DNA of 64,000 bases. Origin: Berberis thunbergii. Lineage: Eukaryota; Streptophyta; Magnoliopsida; Ranunculales; Berberidaceae. The DNA is taken from assembly GCA_003290165.1 (NCBI GenBank), contig QNQO01006993.1:186001-250000 (forward strand), written 5' to 3'. Made by a program: the position numbers and the translations under genes. Each line of letters starts with the position of its first letter. Position 1 is the stretch's first letter. Shown in pieces: positions 10,750-21,700 of the stretch. Under the pieces are notes generated by a model. The model saw only the letters and a program-made list of their open reading frames with translations. It did no database searches and was not told the DNA's origin.

Positions 10750-12028
10750 AATATGCATTTTTCAGATTGTTTATGTACGTTCCATTGTACAGATTATGGA
10801 AGGCAACTGTGAGACTCCAACACCGACTCAAATAACTTGTTCTAACATAGAAACAAATGGAACCACACCATTAACTACTCTTGCAGCAAGTGGTTTAGTA
10901 GTCAATCTAGCTGTCCAGCCTACTGAAGTTCCTCGTGAAAATTCTTTACCCAAAAGGAAGAACAAGAGTGTAGCATGTGATCACTTCACCAAGCTCACCA
11001 ACCCAGATGGTTCTAAGATGGACAAGCCTCAAGCTAAGTGCAACTACTGCCCCAAGTCTACAATGTTCATTCCAAGTCTGATGGGACTTCAAGTATGAGG
11101 ACTCACATGCTCTATCAATGCAAAAAATGTCCCCTCTACATTCCAGGTAAAAATAGAGGTTTCTTACTTTTGATTCAGCTGAAAATGGTGGTAATATGAG
11201 GTCTGTTAGTTATGATGTTGAGGTTTCTAGGCTTGCTTGTGTTAGGATGATAATTAGAGATGAACTTCCCTTTAGTCATGTTGAGGGTCAAGGGTTTGTA
11301 GATTTTATGAGGGTAACTCAGCCTTCAGTTGAAATATTCTTTTGTTCATACTGTTTTTCATACTGTTCTCCCTGTAAGATAGCAAATTGATGTAAGATAC
11401 TGTTCTCCCTGTAAGATAGAAAATTGACATTACAAATACTGTTCATACTGTTTTTCATACTGTTTTTGCTAAATTTGCCCTTTAGAATAGTTGGACTAAG
11501 ATTCCCTCTTGGTTGTGGAGGTCAACTTCTGTAAGAAATATTCTTTGATGTAAGATAGAAAATTCAACTGTGGTAGCAATGTACTGTTTGACATGGACGG
11601 GTAGGCCTAAATTTCATAATACTATTTTACAAGCAAGGCAAGGCTCTCACTATGTTTTACAGATACCGTTTTTACTGTTTTAGCCACATAAAAATCTTTT
11701 GCTTCAGATACTGTGAAAGCAATCATGTACTACAAATACTGTTTTACAGAATCCTTTTTGTATGTGTCTTTTTCAATCAATGGGCCAAAACATTTCATTA
11801 TCAATTTTCATTTGGGCTAAAAATGGGCCTGCCAAAATGGACTGAAAAAGCTAAAACCGAATTTTCAGCCCAACCGAACCAGACCGAACTAAATTTCGGC
11901 CCAACCGAATTTCCGGTTTTACCATATACAAAATCGGTTTGGGTTTTGGATTTGGGCTAACCGATTGAAAATGATTCGAAAGCGGTTTGGGCCTCAAACC
12001 GAACCGAACCGACTTTGCCCACCCCTAG
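10750..12028 (+). mobile_element. Decayed hAT transposon
   Basis: It contains the N-terminal part of a hAT transposase (separate entry). After a diverged, partly duplicated stretch (the word 'cctgtaagatag' and 'catactgttttt' recur at 11340-11470), it ends with CCGAACCGAACCG and gcccacccctag at 12017-12028. That terminus matches the one at 147-158. The left terminus is not identified and most of the transposase is gone. Confidence 0.55.
10796..11365 (+). pseudogene. hAT transposase N-terminus (BED zinc finger, RICESLEEPER-like)
   Basis: The frame starting at 10796 gives about 85 residues of Ser/Thr-rich leader, then a BED-type finger start: KNKSVACDHFTKL and KCNYC (the C..C pair). A frame change near 11080 restores DGTSSMRTHMLYQC (the H..C half of the finger). 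A second frame change near 11165 leads to SYDVEVSRLACVRMIIRDEL and PFSHVEGQGFVDFM, the conserved start of the RNase H-like region in plant hAT/RICESLEEPER proteins. The similarity stops at about 11365, before the catalytic core and hAT dimerisation domain. At least two frameshifts and the truncation make it non-functional. Confidence 0.8.
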
Positions 12029-12044
12029 TTTTCAACACCACCAT

Positions 12045-12215
12045 CATCAACAATTGAAGAAAAATAAATAAATATAAAAATGTTGGATATGAGAATTGAA
12101 CTCATGCACTCTCGGTGCTTTGAGTTATATGTGATCCTTTAGATTCATATATTTGATTAACTTTCAACCGTGTCTTTTATTTTCCACCCCAAACACTGTC
12201 ATGTTTTGTATATAT
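12045..12215. repeat. Dispersed copy of the 7.3-kb repeat
   Basis: It shares 'caacaattgaagaaaaataaataaatat.aaaatgttggatatgagaat', 'catgcactct.ggtgctttgagtt' and 'atgttttgta' with the units at 7.3-7.8 kb. It ends in an AT run (tatata). Confidence 0.6.
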
Positions 12216-12355
12216 AATATAAATAATATATATATATATAATTAGTTGGCTTTGTTGGGCTGACTGACAGTGACGAAGTATTTGCAGGCAGCCGGGTATT
12301 CTTCCCAGTAAATCCTGCTTCCTTATTGTGGGCCTGGCGTTGGAATTAGTGATAA

Positions 12356-13003
12356 GAGTAATTCTAAATGTCGAGGAAATGGGCGAGGGAGGATCCTTCG
12401 CACGTGCCCGAGCTTTGTTTCAAAAAAAAAAAAAAAAAAATAGCGGGAAAAACTAAAACTTTCGAGGTTTGAAACTAAAACTGTATTCAATGGAAGCTCT
12501 CTGTTTTGAAAACTAAAACATCTTCAAACATCTTTGTTTCGAAAACTAAAACTTTCGAGGGAGGCTCTCTGTTTTGAACATTATTAGCAACACTCAGCTT
12601 TCTTCCCAAAGCCAGCGACATCGACAGCAACAGCGAAGAAGAGGGCAGGAAAACTGTTTCTGAATCTCCTCTGTTTCTGAAGCATGGGTGAGCAGGAAAA
12701 TTGTTTCTCTACTCTCCAATCATCCATTCAAACATTCTTTCCTTACAAACATATTTACCAACTTCACACAGTTTGTTATACACTCTCTTTAGAACTAAAA
12801 AAAGTAGAGGAAGAAGAAGATGATGAACATGGAGACACTTTCTGGTTCTGATTTTGGGAGCTTGAAAAGGTTCTGGAGAAGAAGAGGATATGGACGTATC
12901 AGCGGTTCCAAGAAAAACATGAAGGTCGTTCGCTTGGGAGGGAAATCGAAGCCGTTCTGGAAAATAAGAGTGACACCAAAGCTAAGGTGGAGACTGAAGA
13001 TTG
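12356..13003 (+). repeat. MULE left terminal inverted repeat
   Basis: It pairs with 13910-14554. It includes the terminal motif, an A run near 12421, repeated 'gttttgaaaactaaaac' words, a 5'UTR-like stretch and codons 1-61 of the internal ORF. Confidence 0.9.
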
Positions 13004-13230
13004 TTTCTCCAGTTAAGCTTTTTTTAAAGTTGAGAGATGCGTATATCAATATGATGCTTGGTTGGGCAGGCAGCGTGGGTTCATTGAATGGTGATAGCAT
13101 GTTTGGAGGTAAAAGAATCCCAAGATCTAGGAAGGCTAAGGTGGATTCTAAACCTGGAGATTTTGAGAGCAGGTTGATATTTGAGATTTACAAGTCCATG
13201 AAGGCTTCTCGAGAATTGACTGCCAGATGA
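12820..13230 (+). CDS. Small conserved plant protein inside the MULE (136 aa)
   Basis: An intact ORF starts METLSGSDFGSLKRFWRRRG after two alternative upstream Met codons. It is basic: KNMKVVRLGGKSKPFWKIRV, then RWRLKIVSPVKL, LRDAYINMMLGWAG, FGGKRIPRSR and a tail FESRLIFEIYKSMKASREL. From memory this resembles a family of short uncharacterised plant proteins without a named function. Codons 1-61 fall in the left TIR. The right TIR holds an inverted, still nearly open copy of the same 5' half (13842-14231, minus). The complete frame suggests recent capture, or selection, or that the MULE surrounds a real gene. Expression is unknown. Confidence 0.6.
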   Translation: MMNMETLSGSDFGSLKRFWRRRGYGRISGSKKNMKVVRLGGKSKPFWKIRVTPKLRWRLKIVSPVKLFLKLRDAYINMMLGWAGSVGSLNGDSMFGGKRIPRSRKAKVDSKPGDFESRLIFEIYKSMKASRELTAR

Positions 13231-13909
13231 AGTTTTCAAATCTTTACTTAATTTATTTTTCATTACTTTTTCTTTGAAGTGAATTAGTTCATACGATTTT
13301 GGTTGGAGAGATATGGCAAGGTCGTCTAATCTTTCCAATATCCATATGTATATCTCAGGTTTGAAAGATTGTACAAATTAATGTTAATGTTACGTGGCAT
13401 CTTTTGCTATGAAATAATCCTTTCTGTTTCATCTTAATTTTTTTCTCTGTTTCTTTGTAAAGAATTTTATAAATTTTATCTACTTAAGGTGCAAGTGCAA
13501 CTTGGAGAGTTAGTTCCATGGTAACCCGAACATAAAGCAGACAACCAAAATCTCAATCCTTTTCCTTCCATACAACACAAGGGAATGCCTATTCTAACTT
13601 ATGCAGATTGCATCAATACCATAGACAATTGAACAAAGAAGAAAACACCAAGGGAAAACAGGTCACTTGACCTCCACAGGGAAGCATGCATATAGAATGG
13701 AGAATGCTTGGGATGGCATGACAAGTGGAATGAAAGCTTTTAAATTTTTTGTGGACACTCAAGCTCAAACAAAAGTTTGCAAAGTGCCATCCACTAAACT
13801 TTCATTTGAATGTGAGAGGTTCGTGTCACAATGTAGTAAGCCTATATTTGAACATAATATTTGGAGATGTTTTTTCCTTCTTGCTTGGTCTGTTTTAGAC
13901 TGTTGCGTG

Positions 13910-14554
13910 CAATCTTCAGTCTCCACCTTAGCTTTGGTGTCACTCTTATTTTCCAGAACGGCTTCGGTTTCCCTCCCAAGCAAACAACCTTCATGTTTTT
14001 CTTGGAACTGCTGATACGTTCATATCCTCTTCTTCTCCAGAACCTTTTCAAGCTCCCAGAATCAGAACCAGAAAGTGTCTCCATGTTCATCATCTTCTTC
14101 TTCCTCTGCTTTTTTTTTAGTTCTAAAGAGAGTGTATAACAAACTGTGTGAAGTTGGTAAATATGTTTGTAAGGAAAGAATGTTTGAATGGATGATTTGA
14201 GAGTAGAGAAACAGTTTTCCTGCTCACCCATGCTTCAGAAACAGAGGAGATTCAGAAACAGTTTTCTTGCCCTCTTTTTCGCTGTTGTTGTCGCTGGCTT
14301 TGGGAAGAAAGCCGAGTGTTGCTAATAATATTCAAAACAGAGAGCCTCCCACAAAAGTTTTAGTTTTCGAAACAGAGATGTTTGAAGATGTTTTAGTTTT
14401 CAAAACAGAGAGCTTGCCTTGAATACAGTTTTAGTTTCAAACCTCGAAAATTTTAGTTTTTCCCGCTTTTTTTTTTTTTTTTTTTTTTGAAACAAAGCTC
14501 GGGCACGTGCGAGGGAGCCTCCCTCACCCATTTCCTCGACATTTAGAATCACTC
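13910..14554 (-). repeat. MULE right terminal inverted repeat
   Basis: Inverted copy of 12356-13003, including a T run (the A run of the left arm) and the 5' half of the captured ORF in minus orientation. Differences from the left arm are scattered substitutions and small indels. Confidence 0.9.
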
Positions 14555-14563
14555 TAGTGATAA

Positions 14564-15636
14564 TGGTTATTTGTTAGGTAATATGTTAGGAAGATGCAAT
14601 TACAAAACAGGTAATAATAAGCACATGCAATGTCTTTTATCATACCAATGAGATATGGATTTATGCCTTTGCTGGTTCTGATTCAAATTTGGCACTTTTC
14701 AATCCAAGGATGGTTCCAGTTCTTGCAGGAATCAGGAATGGAGGACAAATGATATCAACAAGAAATGAAGAAAATGGATACTAACTAGAATCAAAATTGG
14801 TTTGTAGATAAGGTCAGAATCAGATATCCTATTGCACACCAATACTGTAGGAAGGAGATAGCTGCGCAGAGTGTGACGGATCACCACAGAGGGAAGGAGT
14901 AAAGAGCACTGATGAAAATCAACAAAATTGTCTTTTGCTTCTCTGCAGATGCTGCTTCGTCGAAACAAATCTCTTTGCATTCCAAGTTGGATCAAAATTA
15001 CGGCTGTGGTAACATTATTAATTTCTGGAATTTAACTGAGCATTTCCTATTACTAGTAACTAACTAATCTGCCAAGAACAGGAGATTTTTGTTGAACAGA
15101 TAGCAATGGTGCAAGTTGTTTAAAAAGGGAAAGTATAGAGATTTTTAAGGTTTCCAGAGTGAGGAGTGAAGAGATGGGTTGTTGGTTCACAAAACACTCT
15201 AATAAAAAAAAATTGTTGTATGAATTATGTTTATTGAGACAACTTCATCCTGAATCGAATATTGTAGCCCTCCGACTTGTTCACTTAATTAGCAATGATT
15301 TTCAACAATGAACTCCACTGTTTATACTAGCTAAGAGTCATCATTGGGGATGGTAAATGAGTGTTCTTTCTGACATGACCCATGAAGCTCAGGAGGGATT
15401 TTCTACAACAAACTTGACTATAATCAAAGAGTCTCCTCTGGTATTGCTGATAATGCCAAGATGATGAACGATACTTTTCAACATTGAGCTTGGAGCAAGA
15501 TACACGAGTATGTCTACTTGCAGATATCAGAATCATCTCTAAATTTTCTAATCCATACAGGTAAACATAAATAAACTTTTATATAGGCAAATAAGAATGT
15601 CTACCATATGAAGATAATTGTCCCAGTGCAAAAGTA
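14564..15636. other. Unassigned spacer 3' of ESP1
   Basis: No coding region or element is recognised. The part nearest 15636 should include the ESP1 3'UTR on the minus strand. The poly(A) site is not identifiable with confidence. Confidence 0.4.
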
Positions 15637-15768
15637 TTATGACTGGCTGCGGAGCATCTGCTGCAACTGAAGCACTTGATGTCTTTGCTTTTGGGGTAGG
15701 AGATTAATCTGCTCTGGTGTGAGGCTCATCACTTGTTGAAGGATTGCTTTCTCCATCTCGGTTGTCAT
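15637..15768 (-). CDS. ESP1: ESP1 exon 7 (residues 354-396, stop)
   Basis: Encodes [20 protein letters not shown], then [23 protein letters not shown] and TAA. This is the CstF64 C-terminal domain, which in CstF64 proteins contacts Pcf11-type factors. Confidence 0.88.
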   Translation of the reverse strand: MTTEMEKAILQQVMSLTPEQINLLPQKQRHQVLQLQQMLRSQS

Positions 15769-18700
15769 CTATCTCACAAACTTCAATTAGGAAAAAAAAT
15801 TATCTGACATGCATCACAGAATGGAGCAATAGAACACCTAGATAAGTTACCTGTTGTGGGCGAGGGGGCTGGTTGCCAGGTCCCATGTGGTTAGGTAACG
15901 GCGGCGGGAGAGGAAGATGAGCTCTACCCATTGAATTCTCTGATAGACCAGACATCCACAATGAAGCTCTATCCACTTGCATGGAACTCCCAGGTTGATT
16001 ATTGAAGTCTGGTCCCAAGTGTGAACCTCCAGCCTGAAAGAAAAAAAAAGTTCAGAAACAGTACAAAGGATGTGATGTTGGTCTGATATTCGTCAATGAA
16101 TAACATGTACTTCAAAAATGTATCACTCGCAACACAAGGTAGTGTTACTGCATTCAACCAGCTCTGGCTCAGCGCAAGCCACACACACACAAAGGAAATA
16201 GCAACATTGAAGATTTCCAGTACTCATCCACTTTCTACTCTCATATAGTCATCCCCTGAAGAACCCAGGGCTCTCGAACACTCTCCAATTTGCTCTCTCT
16301 AAACTATGTTATTCCATTCAGACACAAAACAGAGAAGTCTTTCTGGTGTTTTCATCATTCAAAATCCTTAGTTGAATATAACCATCAAATCAAACCCATT
16401 TGGATTTATTTTCATTTGCTCTCAGCTTGTCAACTGAAAGAGTACTGTGTATCTGTCATTTTAAAAGCATCCATACTGCAAATCTTTTTAGTAATATCAA
16501 GGTGATTAAAGAAAACGAAGAAATCAATTCAACATAAAGAATATGATACGCCTTAGCACATCATCGCTGGAGAAGAGTAAACATGAAGTAACCTGCAATG
16601 AATTTCCTCCACGTGTTTCAAACATTGGATTCTATTTGGCATATGCTATTAACACATGAAAGTAACGACATCCAAAGAACTTTCATAATCAACTGAATGA
16701 TGATTCTTCTCCAATTTCTCTGGCACTCCATTTGCTGATTTCTTAGAATGCCCCCACACAAATTCTTCGTGGCTAACAGTCCTTGTTTATAGCTACTTTT
16801 CCTTTTTTGGGGCCAACAAATTTTGCTTTGGCTTTTATTATTATTATTATTATTGTTGTTGTTTATTTTTTATATATACGAAGATACACGCATATCCAAT
16901 CTTTAAGGGTGTGTTTGATTCCAAATGAAAAAAATTTCAAGAAAATTTGCCAAAATTGAGAAAGGAGAGGAAGAGATAATGAAGAAGAAGAATTTTGGGA
17001 TCATCACTATCCGTTTGGAGGGGATAGCTAAAAAAAGTTTAGCCAAAAATATAGTCATCTTCAAGACTTCAACCATAAGATGGAGATTTGTTTTCCCACT
17101 TCCTCTTGTAATTTTCCAATGTGAAATTTTCCTTGAAATCAAACACACCCTAAGCACATTAGAGGTAAATTATTCATTTTCTAATTCTCCACACAATCCA
17201 TCACTCCAATCTCCTTACGTTAATTGCATCTGAACTCAAGCATAAACCAGACTCAGATTGCTTTTAAAAATACAACAGTAAAGAAACACGTGTCAATAAA
17301 AAAAAAACCAAGTCCGGCACGGGGAAAGAAAGAAATTCACCCGGGGTGGGTGTGGGGTGGGGGGTGTTGAGAACTTCAGTTGCACCTCAATCCACAGAAG
17401 AAATTGATGGGAGGGAGGAAATTGTTTGACGCAGATCCCTTAATTATTGTTTGCAATACATTTATTCCAGCTGTTCATTTCTGTTGCATGCAAGGATAGA
17501 GAAGAAACTTTTCAGAGAATAAACCTACCATCTTGCCCTCCCACTGAAGCCTATCAGATCTCTTTCTTGTGTAGTGCCGAAGAATCAAAATGATCAGTTT
17601 CCCAATCATTGCAAGGCCTGCTTAATAAGATATCCTGGCCTTGAGATAAGTCATCCCTCCCCAGAAATCTTTAACTTAACCATTCACGTTCACACACAGA
17701 TCATAAAACTCTTGAAACAATTTTTAATGGGGCATCAGTGATGCAGGAACTGCACCACGCCACCCATGCGCAGACCTGCACACCGCCGCCCAAGCGCCGC
17801 CCAAGCGCCGCCCACGCGTCGAACCGGCCAAACGCCGCCCACGCGCCGCTCACAGGAGGGGCATTAGCTTGGTGGGACCAACTACAAACCACACGCATCC
17901 GACAAGGGAAGAACAAAGTCCGAACTTGGAGGCGTATGAAGCAATTGATGAAGGAGCATTTTCTACCTTCAGATTACGAGCAAACACTCTTTAGCCGCTA
18001 TCAGCATTGTCGGCAAGCATACCAGACTGTGTCGGAGTATGTTACCGAATTTCACAAGCTTACAGCTCGTGTGGACATTCGAGAATTTGAAAGTCAAAAA
18101 ATTTCCAGATTTGTCGATGGATTTCGTGCCAACATACAAGACGAAGTCTTCAAACAATCACACAGCACACTTTCCAGTGCCATTCAACTTGCCTTGAAGA
18201 TTGAAACACAGCTTGGTAAAAGGGGATTACGCAATCCAGTATCGAATCCAGTGTCGTCCCAATCTTCAGCACCTCAAAGACCCGACCTAAGCAAAAGAAA
18301 AGCAATGGTGAGACCACAAGTTGAGGCACCTAAGCCAAACCAGCCTCAAAAACAACCTGTAGCACTACCGCAAAGGGAGGCAGCAAACAAGCCCAATTCC
18401 AACAACTCTTATGCCGTTCCAAGAGGCCACAAATGTTACCGTTGCAGGCAAACAGGGCATTATTCTAATCAATGTCGTCAGAACAAATCAGTCAATTTAG
18501 CCACGCATGATTATGACGTTGAATGAGGCGAAGATTATCCAGAGTACGAGTCCGAGGAGAAAAAGGAACCAGAAGAACTCACTTATGAAGATAAGGGTGT
18601 ATCCTTAGTAATAAGGCGACTAATGTATACCCCAAAAAAAGATGAGGACATCCAGCGGCACAACATCTTCAAAACCCGGTGCACTGTTAATCAACGTGTA

Positions 18701-21700
18701 TGTGATCTTATCATTGACAGTGGCAGTAGCGAAAACATTGTTTCCAAAACTATGGTGGCCAAACTGCAGCTGCCAACTCAGCCTCATCCATCTCCGTACC
18801 GTATTGGGTGGATCAAAGATGTTAGTAAAACAAAAGTAACGGAGCAATGTTGCATACCTTTCTCTATCCGCAAGTACCAAGATGAGGTATTGTGCGATAT
18901 TGTCGATATGGATGCATGTCATATGCTACTTGGTCGACCGTGGCAGTTCGACTTGAAAACGATGCATGATGGTAGGAGCAATGCCTACACATTCTACAAG
19001 GACTGTGTGAAGATTATCCTCGCCCCAATGAGGCAGCCAGACAATTCGACATGTTTGAAGGCCAAGACCAATCTCTTTTTAGTACCGAAAGAGACAACTA
19101 CCTCGCACAGCGTGCCAAAACCAGTTCAGTCTCTACTAATAGAGTTCAGGGATATTGTTCCCGACGAACTACCTGCTGGACTTCCACCATTGAGAGATAT
19201 TCAGCACAATATTGATCTTGTCCCAGGAGCAAGCTTGCCTAAGTTGCCACACTACCGCATGAGTCCCACAGAATATGAGATTTTGCAAGGACAAGTAGAA
19301 GATCTTCTTAAGAAGGGCTTGGTTCGTGAAAGCATGAGTCCCGTAGCCGTACCTACACTCCTAACCCCGAAGAAAGATGGAAGCTGGAGGATGTGCATTG
19401 ATAGCCGAGCTATTAACAAAATCACGGTACGATATCGGTTTCTCATTCCTCGACTGGATGACATGCTGGATAGATTGGGAGGGTCAAAAATATTTTCTAA
19501 GATTGATCTACGAAGTGAGTATCATCAGATTCGTGTTTGTCCTGGAGATGAATGGAAGACGGCGTTCAAAACACACAAAGGACTGTGCGAATGTCTAGTT
19601 ATGCCCTTTGGTTTATCCAATGCCCCGAGTACCTTCATGAGGCTAATGAATCAGGTACTTAAGCCTTTCATTGGAAAGTTCGTTGTTGTCTATTTTGACG
19701 ATATCCTTATCTATAGCCATAGTGAGGAAGAACATTTGCAGCATTAGAAGGAGGTTTTTGAAGCATTGCAGGCCAACATGTTGTATGCTAATCTGAAAAA
19801 GTGTAGCTTTATGACAGATAGCTTAATATTCTTGGGCTTTGTCGTAAGCTCTGATGGAATCAAGGTTGATCAGGATAAGGTGAAAGCTATCCGAGAATGG
19901 CCAACACTGAGAGCCATTACAGAAGTTCGAAGTTTCCATGGATTAGCGACATTTTACCGGAGGTTTGTGAAGAATTCCAGTACTATCGCCGCACCTCTCA
20001 CGGATTGTTTAAAGCAGAAACAATTCGCTTGGACAGATCAAGCAGAACAAAGCATTGCAGTTTTAAAGGAAAAATTGACAAATGCACCAGTTCTTGCACT
20101 TCCCGACTTTGAGAAGATGTTCGAAGTCGATTGTAATGCTTCAGGGGTAGGCATTGGAGCTGTTCTATCCCAGGAGATGAAACCAATAGCCTTTTTTAGT
20201 GAAAAACTTAGCGACCCAATAAAGAAATGGTCGACATATGATCAAGAGTTGTATGCCGTCGTTCGCACATTGCAGCAATGGGAGTCATACCTAGTGCAGA
20301 AGGAATTCATCCTCAACACGAACCATCAGGCTCTTAAGTATCTCAACAATTCTTCTAAGGCAAATTGGATGTATGCACGATGGATTGGCTACATCCAGAG
20401 GTTCACTTTTTCACTCAGGCACAAGTCAGGACACTTGAACAAAGTCGCTGATGCATTGAGTCGCCGAGTCATGTTGCTGACATCTGTTCGAGGTGAAATC
20501 ATCAGATTTGATTATTTGAAAGAAACTGATGCAGGAACTGCACCATGCCACCCATGCGCAGACCTACACACCGCCGCCCACGCGCCGAACCGGCCAAACG
20601 TCGCCCAAGCGTCGCCCACTCGCCGCTCACAGTGTGTCAAAAGTCAACGACTCATGTATATTTTTTTCCTTGTATTTCTGCAACAATTCATGTATAAATA
20701 CCACCTCAGTATGGATCTGTAGGCATCAAGTTTTCAAATAAAAAACCTAAGTATCTACTTCTTTGTGTGAGAAATTTACCTTCCTTCTCTCTGTGAAATC
20801 GTAAGTTAGGGGCACCTAGCAACCTGCTGAGTCAATCAATCTGCCATTTGTCTTCACAAAACCTAACATCAGCTCCCAAAAAAATAAATAAAAAAACATT
20901 GTTGCTACCATCTTGCCCTCAGATCCCTTTCTTGTGTAGTGCCGAAGAATCAAAATGATCAGTTTCCCAATCATTGCAAGGCCTGCTTAATTAAATAACC
21001 TGGCCTTGAGATAAGTCATCCCTCCCCAACTTAACCATTCACGTTCAAACACAGATCATAAAACTCTTGAAACAATTTTTAATGGGGCATCAGTCTGCCA
21101 TTTGTCTTCACAGAACCTAACATCAGCTCCCAAAAAAATAAATAAAAAAACACTGTTGCTACAGGCCATATTCCCTTCCAGGCTGCACAACAAATGTCAT
21201 GTATCAAACTCTATCCTCTCATCTGCCAGGCAGATTCATCCGAGATGATTCCTCTTTGTAGAGTCTATCCAAGATACAATAAAGGTCACTGCATAACAGA
21301 TCTGGATATTTGATCCCCAACCCACCAAGAGACTTGGGAACAACAAAATTGTCCCGTCACATGCAATTAATACTTAAAGCCTGAGGAGAAAACTTCACAA
21401 GAAACTTATGTAGTTAAATCGTTGATTGGACCTTAATCGCTTCGAGAGTGTCACCAAATTTATCAGAATTACTCATAATCAATGGACCAGTATTTTACAA
21501 ACTTATTTTCTCTATCCTTGTAAGTAATATGTATGTTACTTGAAAAAAAATTTAAATAATTAATGTATAATTGAAGTAGTAAACATCACATGCCATATTT
21601 TTAGGCAAATTACAACAAAACAAAAAATTGATAAAGGCGTGGCTCTATATTTTTTAGTCTTGCTTGCTATTTTCCTTTGGTCGTTTTCTCTATTCTCTTA

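Larger units (their letters stand above)
12356..14554. mobile_element. Gene-bearing MULE with about 650-bp TIRs (Pack-MULE type)
   Basis: The element is 2199 bp and bounded by the 9-bp direct repeat TAGTGATAA (12347-12355 and 14555-14563). Left TIR 12356-13003 and right TIR 13910-14554 are inverted copies with few differences. Long TIRs and a 9-bp duplication are diagnostic of Mutator-like elements. No transposase is present. The interior carries a complete small ORF (12820-13230) of a host-like gene whose 5' half lies in both TIRs. The termini (GAGTRATTCTAAATGTCGAGG and its inverse) resemble those of the 203-bp hairpin at 296-498. Confidence 0.9.
17739..20834 (+). mobile_element. Ty3/gypsy retrotransposon in ESP1 intron 5
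   Basis: The element starts TGATGCAGGAACTG and ends ...CCTGCTGAGTCA, with putative 5-bp duplications ATCAG (17734-17738) and ATCAA (20835-20839). The 3' LTR (20527-20834) is complete. The 5' LTR is cut to its first 117 bp (17739-17855) and joins gag directly, so the LTR remainder, primer-binding site and gag start were deleted. The body has gag, protease, RT and RNase H. Integrase and the polypurine tract are missing before the 3' LTR. It runs opposite to ESP1. Confidence 0.85.

Noticed and set aside
17701..17916. Minus-strand ORF across the 5' LTR remnant
   Set aside because: Shadow of the GC-rich LTR and gag; the gag frame on the plus strand explains the sequence.
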